Shown piece after piece: positions 42,520 through 51,624 of a stretch of DNA of 64,000 nucleotides. Source of the stretch: JAJFFW01 sp038534195 (GTDB lineage Bacteria; Pseudomonadota; Alphaproteobacteria; Caulobacterales; Parvularculaceae); the NCBI GenBank assembly GCA_038534195.1, contig JBCAXE010000005.1:1-64000 (forward strand). Reading direction: 5' to 3'. Both the position numbers and the translations under genes were made by a program. The notes under the pieces were generated by a model that saw only the letters and a list, made by a program, of their open reading frames with translations, was not told where the DNA came from and did no database searches. Every line of letters begins with the position of its first letter. Position 1 is the stretch's first letter.

Positions 42520-45500
42520 ATGTCTATGCTGAACACCAAAGCTTCGAACAGCAGGTGCGATTTGAGAAAACTATTGCTTGCGACGGTAATTATGCCGGCT
42601 GCTGCGACGGCGGGCGCAGCAGCGCAGGCGCAGGATGACGAGCCAGAAGATCAAATCATAGTTACTGGTATCCGGGCTTCATTGGCGGATGCGCTAGCGG
42701 AGAAGCGCGCAGCGCCTAGCCTTGTTGAAGTCATTAAAGCGGAAGATATCGGTAAGTTGCCGGATCAGAACCTCGCTGAGGTGCTGGAAAATATTACCGG
42801 TATCCAGATTACAAGACGCGCTGGCGTAGGTTCGGGTGTTCAGATCCGTGGTGAAAACGCAAACCGTATAGAATTCAATGGGATTTCAACTGTCGGATCA
42901 GGTGCGGGTCGTACGGGCATTGATTTTGAAGACGTTAATCCAGCGATTATTTCGGCGGTCGAAGTTATCAAATCGCCGATCGCAAAGACCATTGAAGGTT
43001 CAGTTGGCGGTACAATCAACTTGAGAACAATTCGCCCGACGGAGTTGGGTGACGAATTTCTTGCCTCCATTCGGCTGCAAGGTGAGCAAAATAATTTGAG
43101 CACAACGGGCATTAAACCAAGGGTTTCGGCGGCGTTGGGAAATAACTGGTCAACCAGTGTAGGTGAAATCGGCTTTGTTGTCAGCGGTAGCTACACGCAA
43201 CAGGAAGCCGTTTCATTCCGCCCGCGGGCGGACCGCGACAATGTAGCATCGCCTCCTGGCGCCGTACCACCTGAGTTTCTGGGTATCCAGTTCCTGGTTC
43301 AGGAGCAGGAGAATGATGACTATGAAACGATAAACGTAGCCGGAACGCTGGAATGGGCGCCGAGCGACGACCTTAAGTTTAGCTTTGACGCTATCGTCAA
43401 TGATCAAGAACGAGCCCAGGACTCATACAGGCTTCAAGCTTCCGGCGTGAGCTCTTTGAGGCAAATTAGTATTCCGACGGCATTTGAGACTGTCGATTTT
43501 CAGGTTGGGCCAGGTGAATTTCCTGCCGCGCTTCAGGGCACGCTTGAACCGGATCTCGCGAACGACGACGACGACCCGAATTTGCGCTTCTCGAGCGACA
43601 CAGGGGCTCGTATCACAACGAGCAAGGTGTTTGCGTTGGCGGGTGATTGGCAACGCGACAATCTTTCAGCGCGTCTAGAACTCGCGACAACACAAGCTGA
43701 TACGAGAAATCCGAATTTGAGCACGACGCTTAATTTCATCAACCCGAATTGTCCGCTGGACGGTGCGCCCTCCGGTGACCCAAGCACGAGTAATGATAAT
43801 TGCGTACCTTTTATTTATGATTTATCGAACGACTCTTTAGCGTTCGGCATCAACTTTGACTCACCGTTTGCGCCAACTCCGGCCGATTTGACCAATCCGA
43901 ATAATGTCGTTTTGGACCAAATCGATGTTGGTCGGAACACAACCGAAAATCGGGAGAATGCAGCGCGCGTCGATTTTTCCTATGATTTTACTGACAATAA
44001 CGTCGTTGGCGATTTTCTGACATCTGTCGACTTTGGATACCGCTACAATGAGTCCTCAAGCCGGTTTGAAGATATTGACGACCGGGTAGGCGGTTTCAGC
44101 AGGTTGGAAGACAGTCCAAATGGATCACTCTTTGCAGATATCCTTGTTGAAGGACCAACAAACTACGGAGACTCTGACGGAAGAAGCCTGTTCATCAGTA
44201 ACTTTCTCCTTGTCGATCCGGATCTTGCCTTTGATGATCCGGACAGGGTGATCGAAATTCTGGAGGCCGCGCTCGCGGCGCAGCGCTTGCTGGAACCAGG
44301 TGCTGACGGCGATCTTGTCGTGATGCTGTCATCTGATCAGAATTCATTTTATGATGTTACAGAAAACACCCATGCAGCTTATTTACAAGCGAATTTTGAG
44401 CATGGTGTTATTCGGGGCAACTTTGGTCTTCGCTATGTGAACACGGCGATTGACTCTGTAGCGTTTGGTCCTGCAGATGCGAGCGGGACCAGATCGCTTG
44501 TTTCTACGCCCGGTAGTTACGAATTCCTTTTGCCCCGGTTCAATTTGGCTGCCAACGTGACCGATAACTTCGTCATTCGCTTGGGTTACACAGAAGATAT
44601 CAGGCGTCCCAACTTTGATGATTTGAACACAGCCTTCACTTTCGACCCGCAGGAAAACTCGGTTGTAAATCTGGGTAATCCGAGCCTCCAGCCGGAGACC
44701 GTAAGTTCGATTGACGCCTCATTTGAATGGTATTTTGCGCCGGCTTCGATTTTTAGCGTCGGTTATTTTCGGAAAGATCGCACAAATCTCTTTGGTGAAG
44801 ATTTCGATGGCGCCGAAATCATTGATGGACCAACGCCAGATGGATTTGTGACGACCGGCGGTTTCTCTCGCGATACGGATCCAAACTGCCCTGGCGGAGG
44901 CATCTTTAATCCAACCGTTATTCCAAACCAGTTGGGTGATCCGGACAGACTTGGATTGTGTGTCGACTTTACGCAACCAAGCAACGATCCGGCGGTGGTA
45001 ACGCAAGAAGGTATTGAGGTTGCATTCCAGTACACGCTTGCTGAATGGGAAGACCGGCTTGGATTTGCATCGGGCTTTGGGCTAGCCGCCAATTACACTT
45101 GGCAACAATTCAGTGGTGGATCACGTGTTGATACAACATCAGGTCGTGGTTTAAATGTGCTCGGCGATGTCAGCATTCCCCGCGGTCTGTTGGACTTCTC
45201 TCAGCATAACTACAACGTCACCGCATTCTACGAAAAATTTGGTTTGTCAGCTCGGGCGCGTTGGACTTGGCGGGATAGCTTCCGTACACAAGACTTTGGT
45301 GGTGGTGCAAACACGAGCGGAAGTAGTACATTCAGCTTCCCAGTAACAACGCTTGCGAGAGGTCAGCTTAACGCGAGTATTCAGTATGCGGTTACTGATC
45401 AATTCAGTGTGGGCATCGAAGGCGTAAACTTGACGCGTTCGAATATTATTCAACGCTGTGTTGCTGAGACGGGTCCGACATGTTTTGTTGGTTATCCCGA

Positions 45501-45537
45501 TCGTCGAATTCAGTTTGGCGGCACCTACCGGTTTTAG
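42520..45537 (+). CDS. TonB-dependent receptor for (probably) alginate oligomers
   Basis: Encodes 1005 aa. Signal peptide to about residue 40 (LLLATVIMPAAATAGAAAQA), then the TonB box-like DQIIVTGIRASL and a plug domain (LVEVIKAEDIGKLPDQNLAE, VQIRGENANRIEFNGIST, SAVEVIKSPIAKTIEGSVGG). The 22-strand barrel ends in Tyr-Arg-Phe. It belongs to the Xanthomonas/Caulobacter-type TonB-dependent carbohydrate receptors. Position between lyase and regulator genes suggests oligo-alginate uptake across the outer membrane. No SusD partner exists, as normal in proteobacteria. Closed by a terminator. Confidence 0.88.
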   Translation: MSMLNTKASNSRCDLRKLLLATVIMPAAATAGAAAQAQDDEPEDQIIVTGIRASLADALAEKRAAPSLVEVIKAEDIGKLPDQNLAEVLENITGIQITRRAGVGSGVQIRGENANRIEFNGISTVGSGAGRTGIDFEDVNPAIISAVEVIKSPIAKTIEGSVGGTINLRTIRPTELGDEFLASIRLQGEQNNLSTTGIKPRVSAALGNNWSTSVGEIGFVVSGSYTQQEAVSFRPRADRDNVASPPGAVPPEFLGIQFLVQEQENDDYETINVAGTLEWAPSDDLKFSFDAIVNDQERAQDSYRLQASGVSSLRQISIPTAFETVDFQVGPGEFPAALQGTLEPDLANDDDDPNLRFSSDTGARITTSKVFALAGDWQRDNLSARLELATTQADTRNPNLSTTLNFINPNCPLDGAPSGDPSTSNDNCVPFIYDLSNDSLAFGINFDSPFAPTPADLTNPNNVVLDQIDVGRNTTENRENAARVDFSYDFTDNNVVGDFLTSVDFGYRYNESSSRFEDIDDRVGGFSRLEDSPNGSLFADILVEGPTNYGDSDGRSLFISNFLLVDPDLAFDDPDRVIEILEAALAAQRLLEPGADGDLVVMLSSDQNSFYDVTENTHAAYLQANFEHGVIRGNFGLRYVNTAIDSVAFGPADASGTRSLVSTPGSYEFLLPRFNLAANVTDNFVIRLGYTEDIRRPNFDDLNTAFTFDPQENSVVNLGNPSLQPETVSSIDASFEWYFAPASIFSVGYFRKDRTNLFGEDFDGAEIIDGPTPDGFVTTGGFSRDTDPNCPGGGIFNPTVIPNQLGDPDRLGLCVDFTQPSNDPAVVTQEGIEVAFQYTLAEWEDRLGFASGFGLAANYTWQQFSGGSRVDTTSGRGLNVLGDVSIPRGLLDFSQHNYNVTAFYEKFGLSARARWTWRDSFRTQDFGGGANTSGSSTFSFPVTTLARGQLNASIQYAVTDQFSVGIEGVNLTRSNIIQRCVAETGPTCFVGYPDRRIQFGGTYRF

Positions 45538-45595
45538 ATTGCTATCCAGATTTGGTTGACCCTCTCCATCAGGAAGCGGGGTCGACCCAATAATG

Positions 45596-45641
45596 CGGTC
45601 CTCCAGCTCATTTTCCTCCCTAGAGCTGGTGGGCCGTTTTT
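45596..45641 (+). terminator. Terminator after the TonB-receptor gene
   Basis: A 14-bp stem with one mismatch and one G-T pair (5' arm 45596-45609 ending CCAGCTC, 3' arm 45623-45636 starting GAGCTGG) is followed by TTTTT at 45637-45641. Confidence 0.85.
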
Positions 45642-45683
45642 GTTGAGGCGGTAACATTTGGGTGGCGACCGAAAATCAGCTGG

Positions 45684-45693
45684 AAATTGGTAT
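45684..45693 (+). promoter_or_regulatory. TTGGTAT half-operator before the GntR gene
   Basis: AAATTGGTAT equals the left half of the AAATTGGTATACCAATTT operator known for UxuR/ExuR; the right half is degenerate. Location 61 bp before the regulator start suggests autoregulation (inference). Confidence 0.4.
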
Positions 45694-45753
45694 GCGTAAT
45701 CGATATATTTTGCAAAATTGCAGCGGTTTTCCCGCATCACTGGATACAACGGC

Positions 45754-46503
45754 ATGGCTGAGAAGCGACTTTATTATTCTGTTGCTGAGCGAATCAAAGA
45801 GCTTGTTCGCGAAGGGGCGTATCCCCCTGGCAGTCGGTTGCCTGGCGAGCGCGACCTTGCTGAACAGCTAGGCGTGAGCCGCGTCACCGTAAGAGAAGCG
45901 CAAATAGCTCTAGAAGCGATCGGCATCTTGGATATCCGTGTCGGCTCCGGCGTTTATGTGCTCAGCAAATCGAGCAAAGATGTGCAAACCATGCCTGATG
46001 TTGGCGCGTTTGAACTCACCGAGGCGCGCTCCGCTATCGAGTCGGAAGCCGCAGCTCTTGCTGCGGTAGTGATCACTGATGACGAACTCGATCAGCTAGA
46101 TAAAATTGTGGATGGTATGATGGGGGAAAAAAATACCGCCGACAGTCCTCTTAAGGTTGATGCGGATCGTGAATTTCACCTTTCGATCGCTCGCGCCACA
46201 AAAAATAACGCTATGCTGGAAACTGTTGAGCGTTTATGGCGGATTCGCACTGAAAAGGCCGAAATCAAACAGGCTTATGACTCAATTTGTGAGGTAAATC
46301 CGCAAAAACGCTTGAAAGAACACAAAGATATTGTCGTCGCCTTGCGAAAGCGCGACCCGGAACGGGCGCGCAAAGCGATGAGGACGCATTTCAAATGCAT
46401 CATTGAGGCGATGTTAGGTGCGATGGAAGCTCAAGCGATTGAAGAGGCGCGTCGTCGGACCCAGGAAAGCCGCGAGCGATTCCTGAACGGTGCGCGTATC
46501 TAG
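45754..46503 (+). CDS. GntR-family (FadR subfamily, FCD domain) transcriptional regulator
   Basis: Encodes 249 aa from ATG 45754. N-terminal winged helix-turn-helix: YPPGSRLPGERDLAEQLGVS then RVTVREAQIALEAIGILDIR, residues ~18-75. The C-terminal FCD effector domain includes TEARSAIESEAAALAA and the metal-binding D/H pattern (VDADREFHLSIARATKN; LKEHKDIVVAL; AMRTHFKCIIEAM). FCD regulators bind sugar acids, and UxuR/ExuR/KdgR-like members control uronate catabolism. It most likely represses the locus until KDG or a related acid is present. Start chosen at ATG because the upstream TTG is unsupported. Confidence 0.85.
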   Translation: MAEKRLYYSVAERIKELVREGAYPPGSRLPGERDLAEQLGVSRVTVREAQIALEAIGILDIRVGSGVYVLSKSSKDVQTMPDVGAFELTEARSAIESEAAALAAVVITDDELDQLDKIVDGMMGEKNTADSPLKVDADREFHLSIARATKNNAMLETVERLWRIRTEKAEIKQAYDSICEVNPQKRLKEHKDIVVALRKRDPERARKAMRTHFKCIIEAMLGAMEAQAIEEARRRTQESRERFLNGARI

Positions 46504-46527
46504 CGGTTTAACGCTGGAAAGCCATTA

Positions 46528-46589
46528 TTTACATACCAAACAATTCTACCATTTATGTCAATTGGACTGTGATTATTATTGTCCAGTTG
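46528..46589 (+). promoter_or_regulatory. Putative promoter/operator of the lyase operon
   Basis: TTTACA at 46528-46533 could be a -35 element, with a weak TTTATG -10 at 46552-46557. ATACCA (46533-46538) and TACCA (46547-46551) fall between them, a position where a repressor would block RNA polymerase. Downstream, CAATTGGAC (46559-46567) and GTCCAGTTG (46581-46589) form an inverted repeat with one mismatch around a 13-bp spacer, either a second operator or the gntR terminator stem (no T-run). Confidence 0.45.
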
Positions 46590-46656
46590 CGATAAATCCC
46601 TTATTGTTTTCTCGTGTTCCCGTTTCTGTAGGAAATTGAATCTGAAGGGAGGGGCG

Positions 46657-48927
46657 ATGACCCGCGCCGTAGCCAATTATTTTTTTGCAGAAGAAAGAAA
46701 ACGAATCCTCGTGTTGGCCCTTTTGGGCGCCACGCTGGGGGTCGCCCCCACGGTTGCGAAGGATTTCTTGATCGCCGATCAGGATGGCTATTGGGAAGCA
46801 GTTGAACAATTAGAACCCGGCGACAAGCTAATCCTAGCGGACGGCGTTTGGCGCGATTTCGAAATTGTATTTCAAGGTGAGGGTCGGGATACAGCGCCGA
46901 TTTCGCTGGTGGCGCAGACGCCTGGAAAGGTTATCATCAGTGGGCAGTCTAACCTGCGGCTAGCCGGTGAATATCTCGAAGTCTCGGGGCTTATCTTTAA
47001 GGACGGTTTCACCCCGACGCGCGAAGTGATTTCTTTTCGCGTCGATGCTGATAATCTGGCCAACAATTCACGCGTAACCGAAGTAGTAATCGATAATTTC
47101 AATAACCCGGAAAGGCAGGAAGTTGATTTCTGGGTGATGATGTACGGAAAAAACAACCGCTTCGATCACAACCACATTGTTGGAAAGCGCAATAAGGGCG
47201 TGACAATGGCGGTTCGGTTAAACACCGAGCAAAGTCAGGAAAACCATCACCGAATTGATCACAATTATTTTGGGCCGCGCCAGATATTGGGATCGAACGG
47301 TGGAGAAACATTGCGGATTGGAACAAGTCACCATTCGCTGACGAATTCTTTCACCATTGTTGAGAACAACTATTTTGATCGCGCTGACGGCGAACTTGAA
47401 GTTATCTCCAACAAGTCAGGTAAAAACGTATTTCGAAATAACACATTTTATCAATCCCGTGGTACACTGACGATGCGTCACGGAAACGAGAATCTCATAG
47501 AAGGAAATGTCTTTTTTGGAAACGGCGCCGATCACACGGGTGGAATTCGTGTCATCAATGAAGGCCAAACGATCCGCAATAACTATATGGAAAGTCTCAA
47601 AGGCACGCGGTTTGGCGGCGCCTTCGTGGTAATGAACGGCGTTCCGGACTCGCCGATTAACCGTTATCATCAGGTCAAAAACGCGGTTATCACCAACAAC
47701 AGCATCATCAACAGCGATAACATACAGTTGGCGGCAGGAAGCGACGCTGAACGCAGCGCTGTTCCAATTGATAGCGAATTTAAGCGGAACCTTATCTATC
47801 ATGGCGAGGTTCCTAATGTCTTCACAGTCTACGACGATGTTTCGGGCATCGACTTTGCTGAAAATATTTTGGGCGATATGGACACACCTGATTTCACGGA
47901 TGGCTTCAAAAGCGAAAACATCTCCCTCGTCCGCGCAGAAAACGGATTGCTGTATCCGCCGGATCAAATCGGCGCTGGAGCGCCTCGGGACCTAAAGGTT
48001 ACAAACAAAGACGACACTGGCGTTCCGTGGTATCCTAAAACGGAACCTATTGTCGAATTCGATTCTGGAGAAACGATCCGCGTCACGTCAGCGCCAAACG
48101 AGTTGTTCAATGCGATCAATGATTCGAGCGCTGGCGATACGATAGTCTTACGAACCGGCAATTACGTCGTAAGCAAGTTTCTGCGTATTGATAAACCGCT
48201 TTCCATAAAGGGGAAGGGAAAAGTCAAAATTTCCTTCGAGCGCTCGGCGCTATTTGAAATTTTGAATGGCGGAAGTTTGAGATTATCTGGCGTCGCCATC
48301 TCTGGAAAAGACGCGCCGGACAATGCCGGCAATAGTGTGATCCGCACCAGCCCATATTCAATGCTGGAAAATTACCGGTTGGAAATCACCGACAGCGACT
48401 TCAGCGATATGGATGTGAACCACTCATTCAATGTTATTTCAGCGGCGAAAGGAACGTTTGCGGACAATATTCTGATCAAGAATTCCAGTTTCAAAGACGT
48501 CACGGGCGCGATCCTGAAACTCGATAAGGAAAGCGACGACTATGGAATTTATAATGCAGAATATTTGACCATATCAAATTCGGATTTTGAGAATGTTCAG
48601 GGCTCGCTCGTCGATTTCTATCGCGGCGGCACCGATGAAAGCACTTTCGGTCCGCATTTCAAACTAACGAAGTCAACGATGAAAAATGTAGGCGGGGGTA
48701 AACGAAACAAATCGAAAGCCTCAATCCACTTGCATGGTGTGCAAGTCGCCAACATTTCCGGCAATACGTTCGAAGATAGCCAGCCATTTCTCATCAATCA
48801 CACGGTGGGTGAGCCCAAGACCCGGGTTGTCAAAAATACTTTTATCAACACGCCGCTTCCGAAAAATTTTGAGCTCAATAGTGGGCTCGAACCCACCGCG
48901 GTGATTCAAGATAACCGGGTAAGATAA
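46657..48927 (+). CDS. PL6 alginate lyase (chondroitinase-B fold), two-domain
   Basis: Encodes 756 aa. Signal peptide around LVLALLGATLGVAPTVA. The N-terminal half is a PL6 beta-helix: DQDGYWEAVEQLEPGDKLIL, then FDHNHIVGKRNKG, GGETLRIGTS, and the active-site strands ELEVISNKSGKNVFRNN and GTLTMRHGNENLIEGN. K253 and R274 are spaced exactly like the Lys/Arg catalytic pair of AlyGC (21 residues). Acidic/Asn residues between could bind Ca2+. The second half (from ~480) is another beta-helix domain, as in long PL6 enzymes. Cuts alginate to unsaturated oligomers. ATG 46657 follows GAAGGGAGGGG. First gene of the lyase operon. Confidence 0.9.
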   Translation: MTRAVANYFFAEERKRILVLALLGATLGVAPTVAKDFLIADQDGYWEAVEQLEPGDKLILADGVWRDFEIVFQGEGRDTAPISLVAQTPGKVIISGQSNLRLAGEYLEVSGLIFKDGFTPTREVISFRVDADNLANNSRVTEVVIDNFNNPERQEVDFWVMMYGKNNRFDHNHIVGKRNKGVTMAVRLNTEQSQENHHRIDHNYFGPRQILGSNGGETLRIGTSHHSLTNSFTIVENNYFDRADGELEVISNKSGKNVFRNNTFYQSRGTLTMRHGNENLIEGNVFFGNGADHTGGIRVINEGQTIRNNYMESLKGTRFGGAFVVMNGVPDSPINRYHQVKNAVITNNSIINSDNIQLAAGSDAERSAVPIDSEFKRNLIYHGEVPNVFTVYDDVSGIDFAENILGDMDTPDFTDGFKSENISLVRAENGLLYPPDQIGAGAPRDLKVTNKDDTGVPWYPKTEPIVEFDSGETIRVTSAPNELFNAINDSSAGDTIVLRTGNYVVSKFLRIDKPLSIKGKGKVKISFERSALFEILNGGSLRLSGVAISGKDAPDNAGNSVIRTSPYSMLENYRLEITDSDFSDMDVNHSFNVISAAKGTFADNILIKNSSFKDVTGAILKLDKESDDYGIYNAEYLTISNSDFENVQGSLVDFYRGGTDESTFGPHFKLTKSTMKNVGGGKRNKSKASIHLHGVQVANISGNTFEDSQPFLINHTVGEPKTRVVKNTFINTPLPKNFELNSGLEPTAVIQDNRVR

Positions 48928-48929
48928 TA

Positions 48930-51131
48930 ATGGTTCGTTGTAGCATTTTCGTTTTTTGCGGATTGATGCTGACAGTTTCGTCATGTCAACGTGCAGAAGA
49001 AGTGTCTGCGACAACTGCCTCTGCGCTGCCGGCAACGTCAGAGTTACCGCAATCTCAATCGATTTCATTTACGGCCACACTCGATGCGCTTGCGAAGAAA
49101 GTCGACGCTCAAATTGAAGAACCGATCGTCGTACCAATGCCGAAAGATGCAGGTGGCGGGTATACGCACGAACAACATAAGAAGAACGCGAAAACGATTT
49201 ACGAAGCCGGAAAGCTCTACGAGTTCATTGGCGATAAGCGCTACGCCCAGCACGCCGAAAAACTACTTCTCGCTTATGCAGACATGTATCCCATGCTTGG
49301 CTTGCATCCTGAAAAAAAAGAGCAATCCCCCGGGCGGCTTTTCTGGCAAAATCTGAACGAGAGCTGGTGGCTTGTTTACAGTATTCAAGGTTATGACAGC
49401 ATCAAAGGCACACTTTCTTTGGAGGTGCGGGAAAAAATCGAGACTGACCTCTTGCGGGAAATATCCAAATTTCTCTCCGAAGATGCGCCGGAGACTTTCA
49501 ACAAGATCCATAATCACGGCACCTGGGCTACCGCTGCGGTCGGGATGACTGGCTATGTCATTGGGGCTGATGATTATGTCGAGAAGGCGCTGTTGGGATT
49601 GGACAAATCAGGCGATTACGGGTTTTTGAGGCAGCTGGACAAACTGTTTTCACCGGACGGCTATTACAATGAAGGGCCATACTATCAACGGTATGCATTG
49701 ATGCCGTTTGTGCTGTTCGGACAAGCGATCGAAAAGAATGAGCCCGAAAGAAAAATATTTGAATACCGCGACAACATTTTGAAAAAAGCGATCTACGCGA
49801 CGATCCAGCAAAATTATGGCGGGCTGTTTTTTCCAATTAATGATGCAATCAAAGACAAGGACATCGCAACAGCGGAGCTGCAATATGGCGTTGCAGTCGC
49901 CTATGACTTAACCGGCGATCCGGGTCTGCTTTCGATAGCCAAAGCACAAGGCCAGGTTGTTCCGACGGAAGAGGGTAAAAAATTAGCCGAAGCGCTGGCG
50001 CGCGGTGAGGCGAGCCCGTTTAACTATACCTCAATGCGGCTTCGTGACGGTGCAGATGGCGAACAGGGCGCGCTTGATATTTTGCGCGCGTCAAATGATC
50101 CGAACGATCTGGCTGTTGTTGTAAAAAATACGTCGCAAGGTCTTGGGCATGGTCACTTCGACAAGCTTGGGCTTCTTGTCTATGACGCGGGGCATGAAGT
50201 TATTCGTGATTATGGCGCTGCACGGTTTCTAAATGTCGAAGCGAAATTCGGCGGCCACTATCTTCCGGAGAACAACGCTTTTGCCAAACAGACCATTAGC
50301 CATAATGCACTTATTGTAGATGAAACCAGTCACTTTGATGGCGATACAAATACTGGAAATAGATTTGCTCCGGCGCCAGGGCCGTTTTTTGTGTCGGACA
50401 ATTTGCAGATAACATTCGCTGAAATTGATTCGGCATATGATAATGTCAGTCTGGGGCGGGCCGTGGCCATGATCAAGGACGCAGCGTTTGAATACCCGGT
50501 TGTTGTTGATCTGGTTCGAGCACGTGCGGAAAATCCGCACCAATACGATCTACCTTTTTATTATAACGGTCAGTTGGTCGAAACCAATTTTGAGATTCTG
50601 GCTGACCCTCTAACCCGAAGTCCGCTTGGATCCGGTAATGGATACCAGTATCTTTGGCGCGTCGCTGAAAGCGATGTTCAGGATGATGTCACGCAGATAA
50701 CCTGGTTGCTTGATCGGCGCTTTTATTCCGTGACTTCTTTTGTTCCTGACAACACACGAATTATCATGGCGGAGATTGGCGCCAATGACCCGAACTTTAA
50801 TCTGCGCCGCGAACCTGCTTTCATTTATCGGACGCGTTCGCCCGAAGGGGTGGTATTCGCTTCTGTCATCGAACCGCATGGCGAATACAATCCGACGGTT
50901 GAATATACGTTGGGAAGTCATTCCAGCATTAAGTCCGTTTCGCACTACGGATCAGGTACAGCGGACTATGTCTTGATTGAAACCAAGGACGGGCAGCGTA
51001 TTGGTCTTGGCGTGTCTGGTGATAGCGCAGCCGACGCGGTTCATTCTGTCATGGTCGGTAGTCAGGAAATCACCTGGGCCGGGCCATACAAACTTTTCCA
51101 ATCACAAAAACACAAAGATGGACGGAGATAG
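48930..51131 (+). CDS. PL17 oligo-alginate lyase, lipoprotein
   Basis: Encodes 733 aa. A lipobox VSSC with C19 follows a short hydrophobic stretch, so it is a lipoprotein; Gln at +2 favours the outer membrane. N-terminal (alpha/alpha) toroid with HNHGTW (N195, H196) and YNEGPYYQRYA (Y252), residues whose spacing equals that of the Asn/His/Tyr catalytic set of Alg17c. C-terminal heparinase II/III-like beta-sandwich with GHGHFDKLGLLVYDAGHEVI. Exolytically releases 4-deoxy-erythro-hexenopyranuronate from oligo-alginate. 2 bp after the PL6 gene. Confidence 0.92.
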   Translation: MVRCSIFVFCGLMLTVSSCQRAEEVSATTASALPATSELPQSQSISFTATLDALAKKVDAQIEEPIVVPMPKDAGGGYTHEQHKKNAKTIYEAGKLYEFIGDKRYAQHAEKLLLAYADMYPMLGLHPEKKEQSPGRLFWQNLNESWWLVYSIQGYDSIKGTLSLEVREKIETDLLREISKFLSEDAPETFNKIHNHGTWATAAVGMTGYVIGADDYVEKALLGLDKSGDYGFLRQLDKLFSPDGYYNEGPYYQRYALMPFVLFGQAIEKNEPERKIFEYRDNILKKAIYATIQQNYGGLFFPINDAIKDKDIATAELQYGVAVAYDLTGDPGLLSIAKAQGQVVPTEEGKKLAEALARGEASPFNYTSMRLRDGADGEQGALDILRASNDPNDLAVVVKNTSQGLGHGHFDKLGLLVYDAGHEVIRDYGAARFLNVEAKFGGHYLPENNAFAKQTISHNALIVDETSHFDGDTNTGNRFAPAPGPFFVSDNLQITFAEIDSAYDNVSLGRAVAMIKDAAFEYPVVVDLVRARAENPHQYDLPFYYNGQLVETNFEILADPLTRSPLGSGNGYQYLWRVAESDVQDDVTQITWLLDRRFYSVTSFVPDNTRIIMAEIGANDPNFNLRREPAFIYRTRSPEGVVFASVIEPHGEYNPTVEYTLGSHSSIKSVSHYGSGTADYVLIETKDGQRIGLGVSGDSAADAVHSVMVGSQEITWAGPYKLFQSQKHKDGRR

Positions 51132-51133
51132 CA

Positions 51134-51508
51134 ATGCAAAGTCCCAATTTTCTTTTTGGAAGTGAAGAGCCGGTCACGGATGTGGATCCAGGTGTAAAGC
51201 GGCAAATCCTCGGTCACAATGACGACTTGATGCTGGTCAAAGTGATATTCGAAAAAGGCGCCGAGGGGTATCAGCACAAACATTACCACTCGCAGGCGGC
51301 GTATATTGAAAGTGGCGTGTTTGATGTCACGATTAATGGCGTAACCAAGCGTCAAAGCGCGGGCGACAGCTATTTCGTTCCACCCAATGTCATGCACGGC
51401 GCCGTCTGTATTGAGGCGGGCGTAATCCTCGACATGTTCTCACCCGTCCGCGAAGACTTCTTCGAGGTCTACGAAAAGGGAGAACCATCCAAGAAAGAAA
51501 TGGCGTGA
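51134..51508 (+). CDS. kdgF: Unsaturated uronate lineariser KdgF (cupin)
   Basis: Encodes 124 aa, a single cupin domain. Metal-binding residues are H48, H50, Q54 and H88 (GYQHKHYHSQ; PNVMHGAV), and D100-M-F102-...-R106 has the spacing of the catalytic Asp/Phe/Arg of characterised KdgF. It opens the unsaturated monomer released by PL17 to the linear keto form, DEH. No signal peptide, so it acts in the cytoplasm. 2 bp after the PL17 gene. Confidence 0.88.
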   Translation: MQSPNFLFGSEEPVTDVDPGVKRQILGHNDDLMLVKVIFEKGAEGYQHKHYHSQAAYIESGVFDVTINGVTKRQSAGDSYFVPPNVMHGAVCIEAGVILDMFSPVREDFFEVYEKGEPSKKEMA

Positions 51509-51624
51509 AGGGTCGATTGAGTCCGGTTGTTGTTGCGATTGGGGCAGTCGCGGCAATTACTGAATTCACTAATCGACTTAGAGTTCAGGCAGAGTCAGAA
51601 GATACAAGGATCTGACATCAAACC

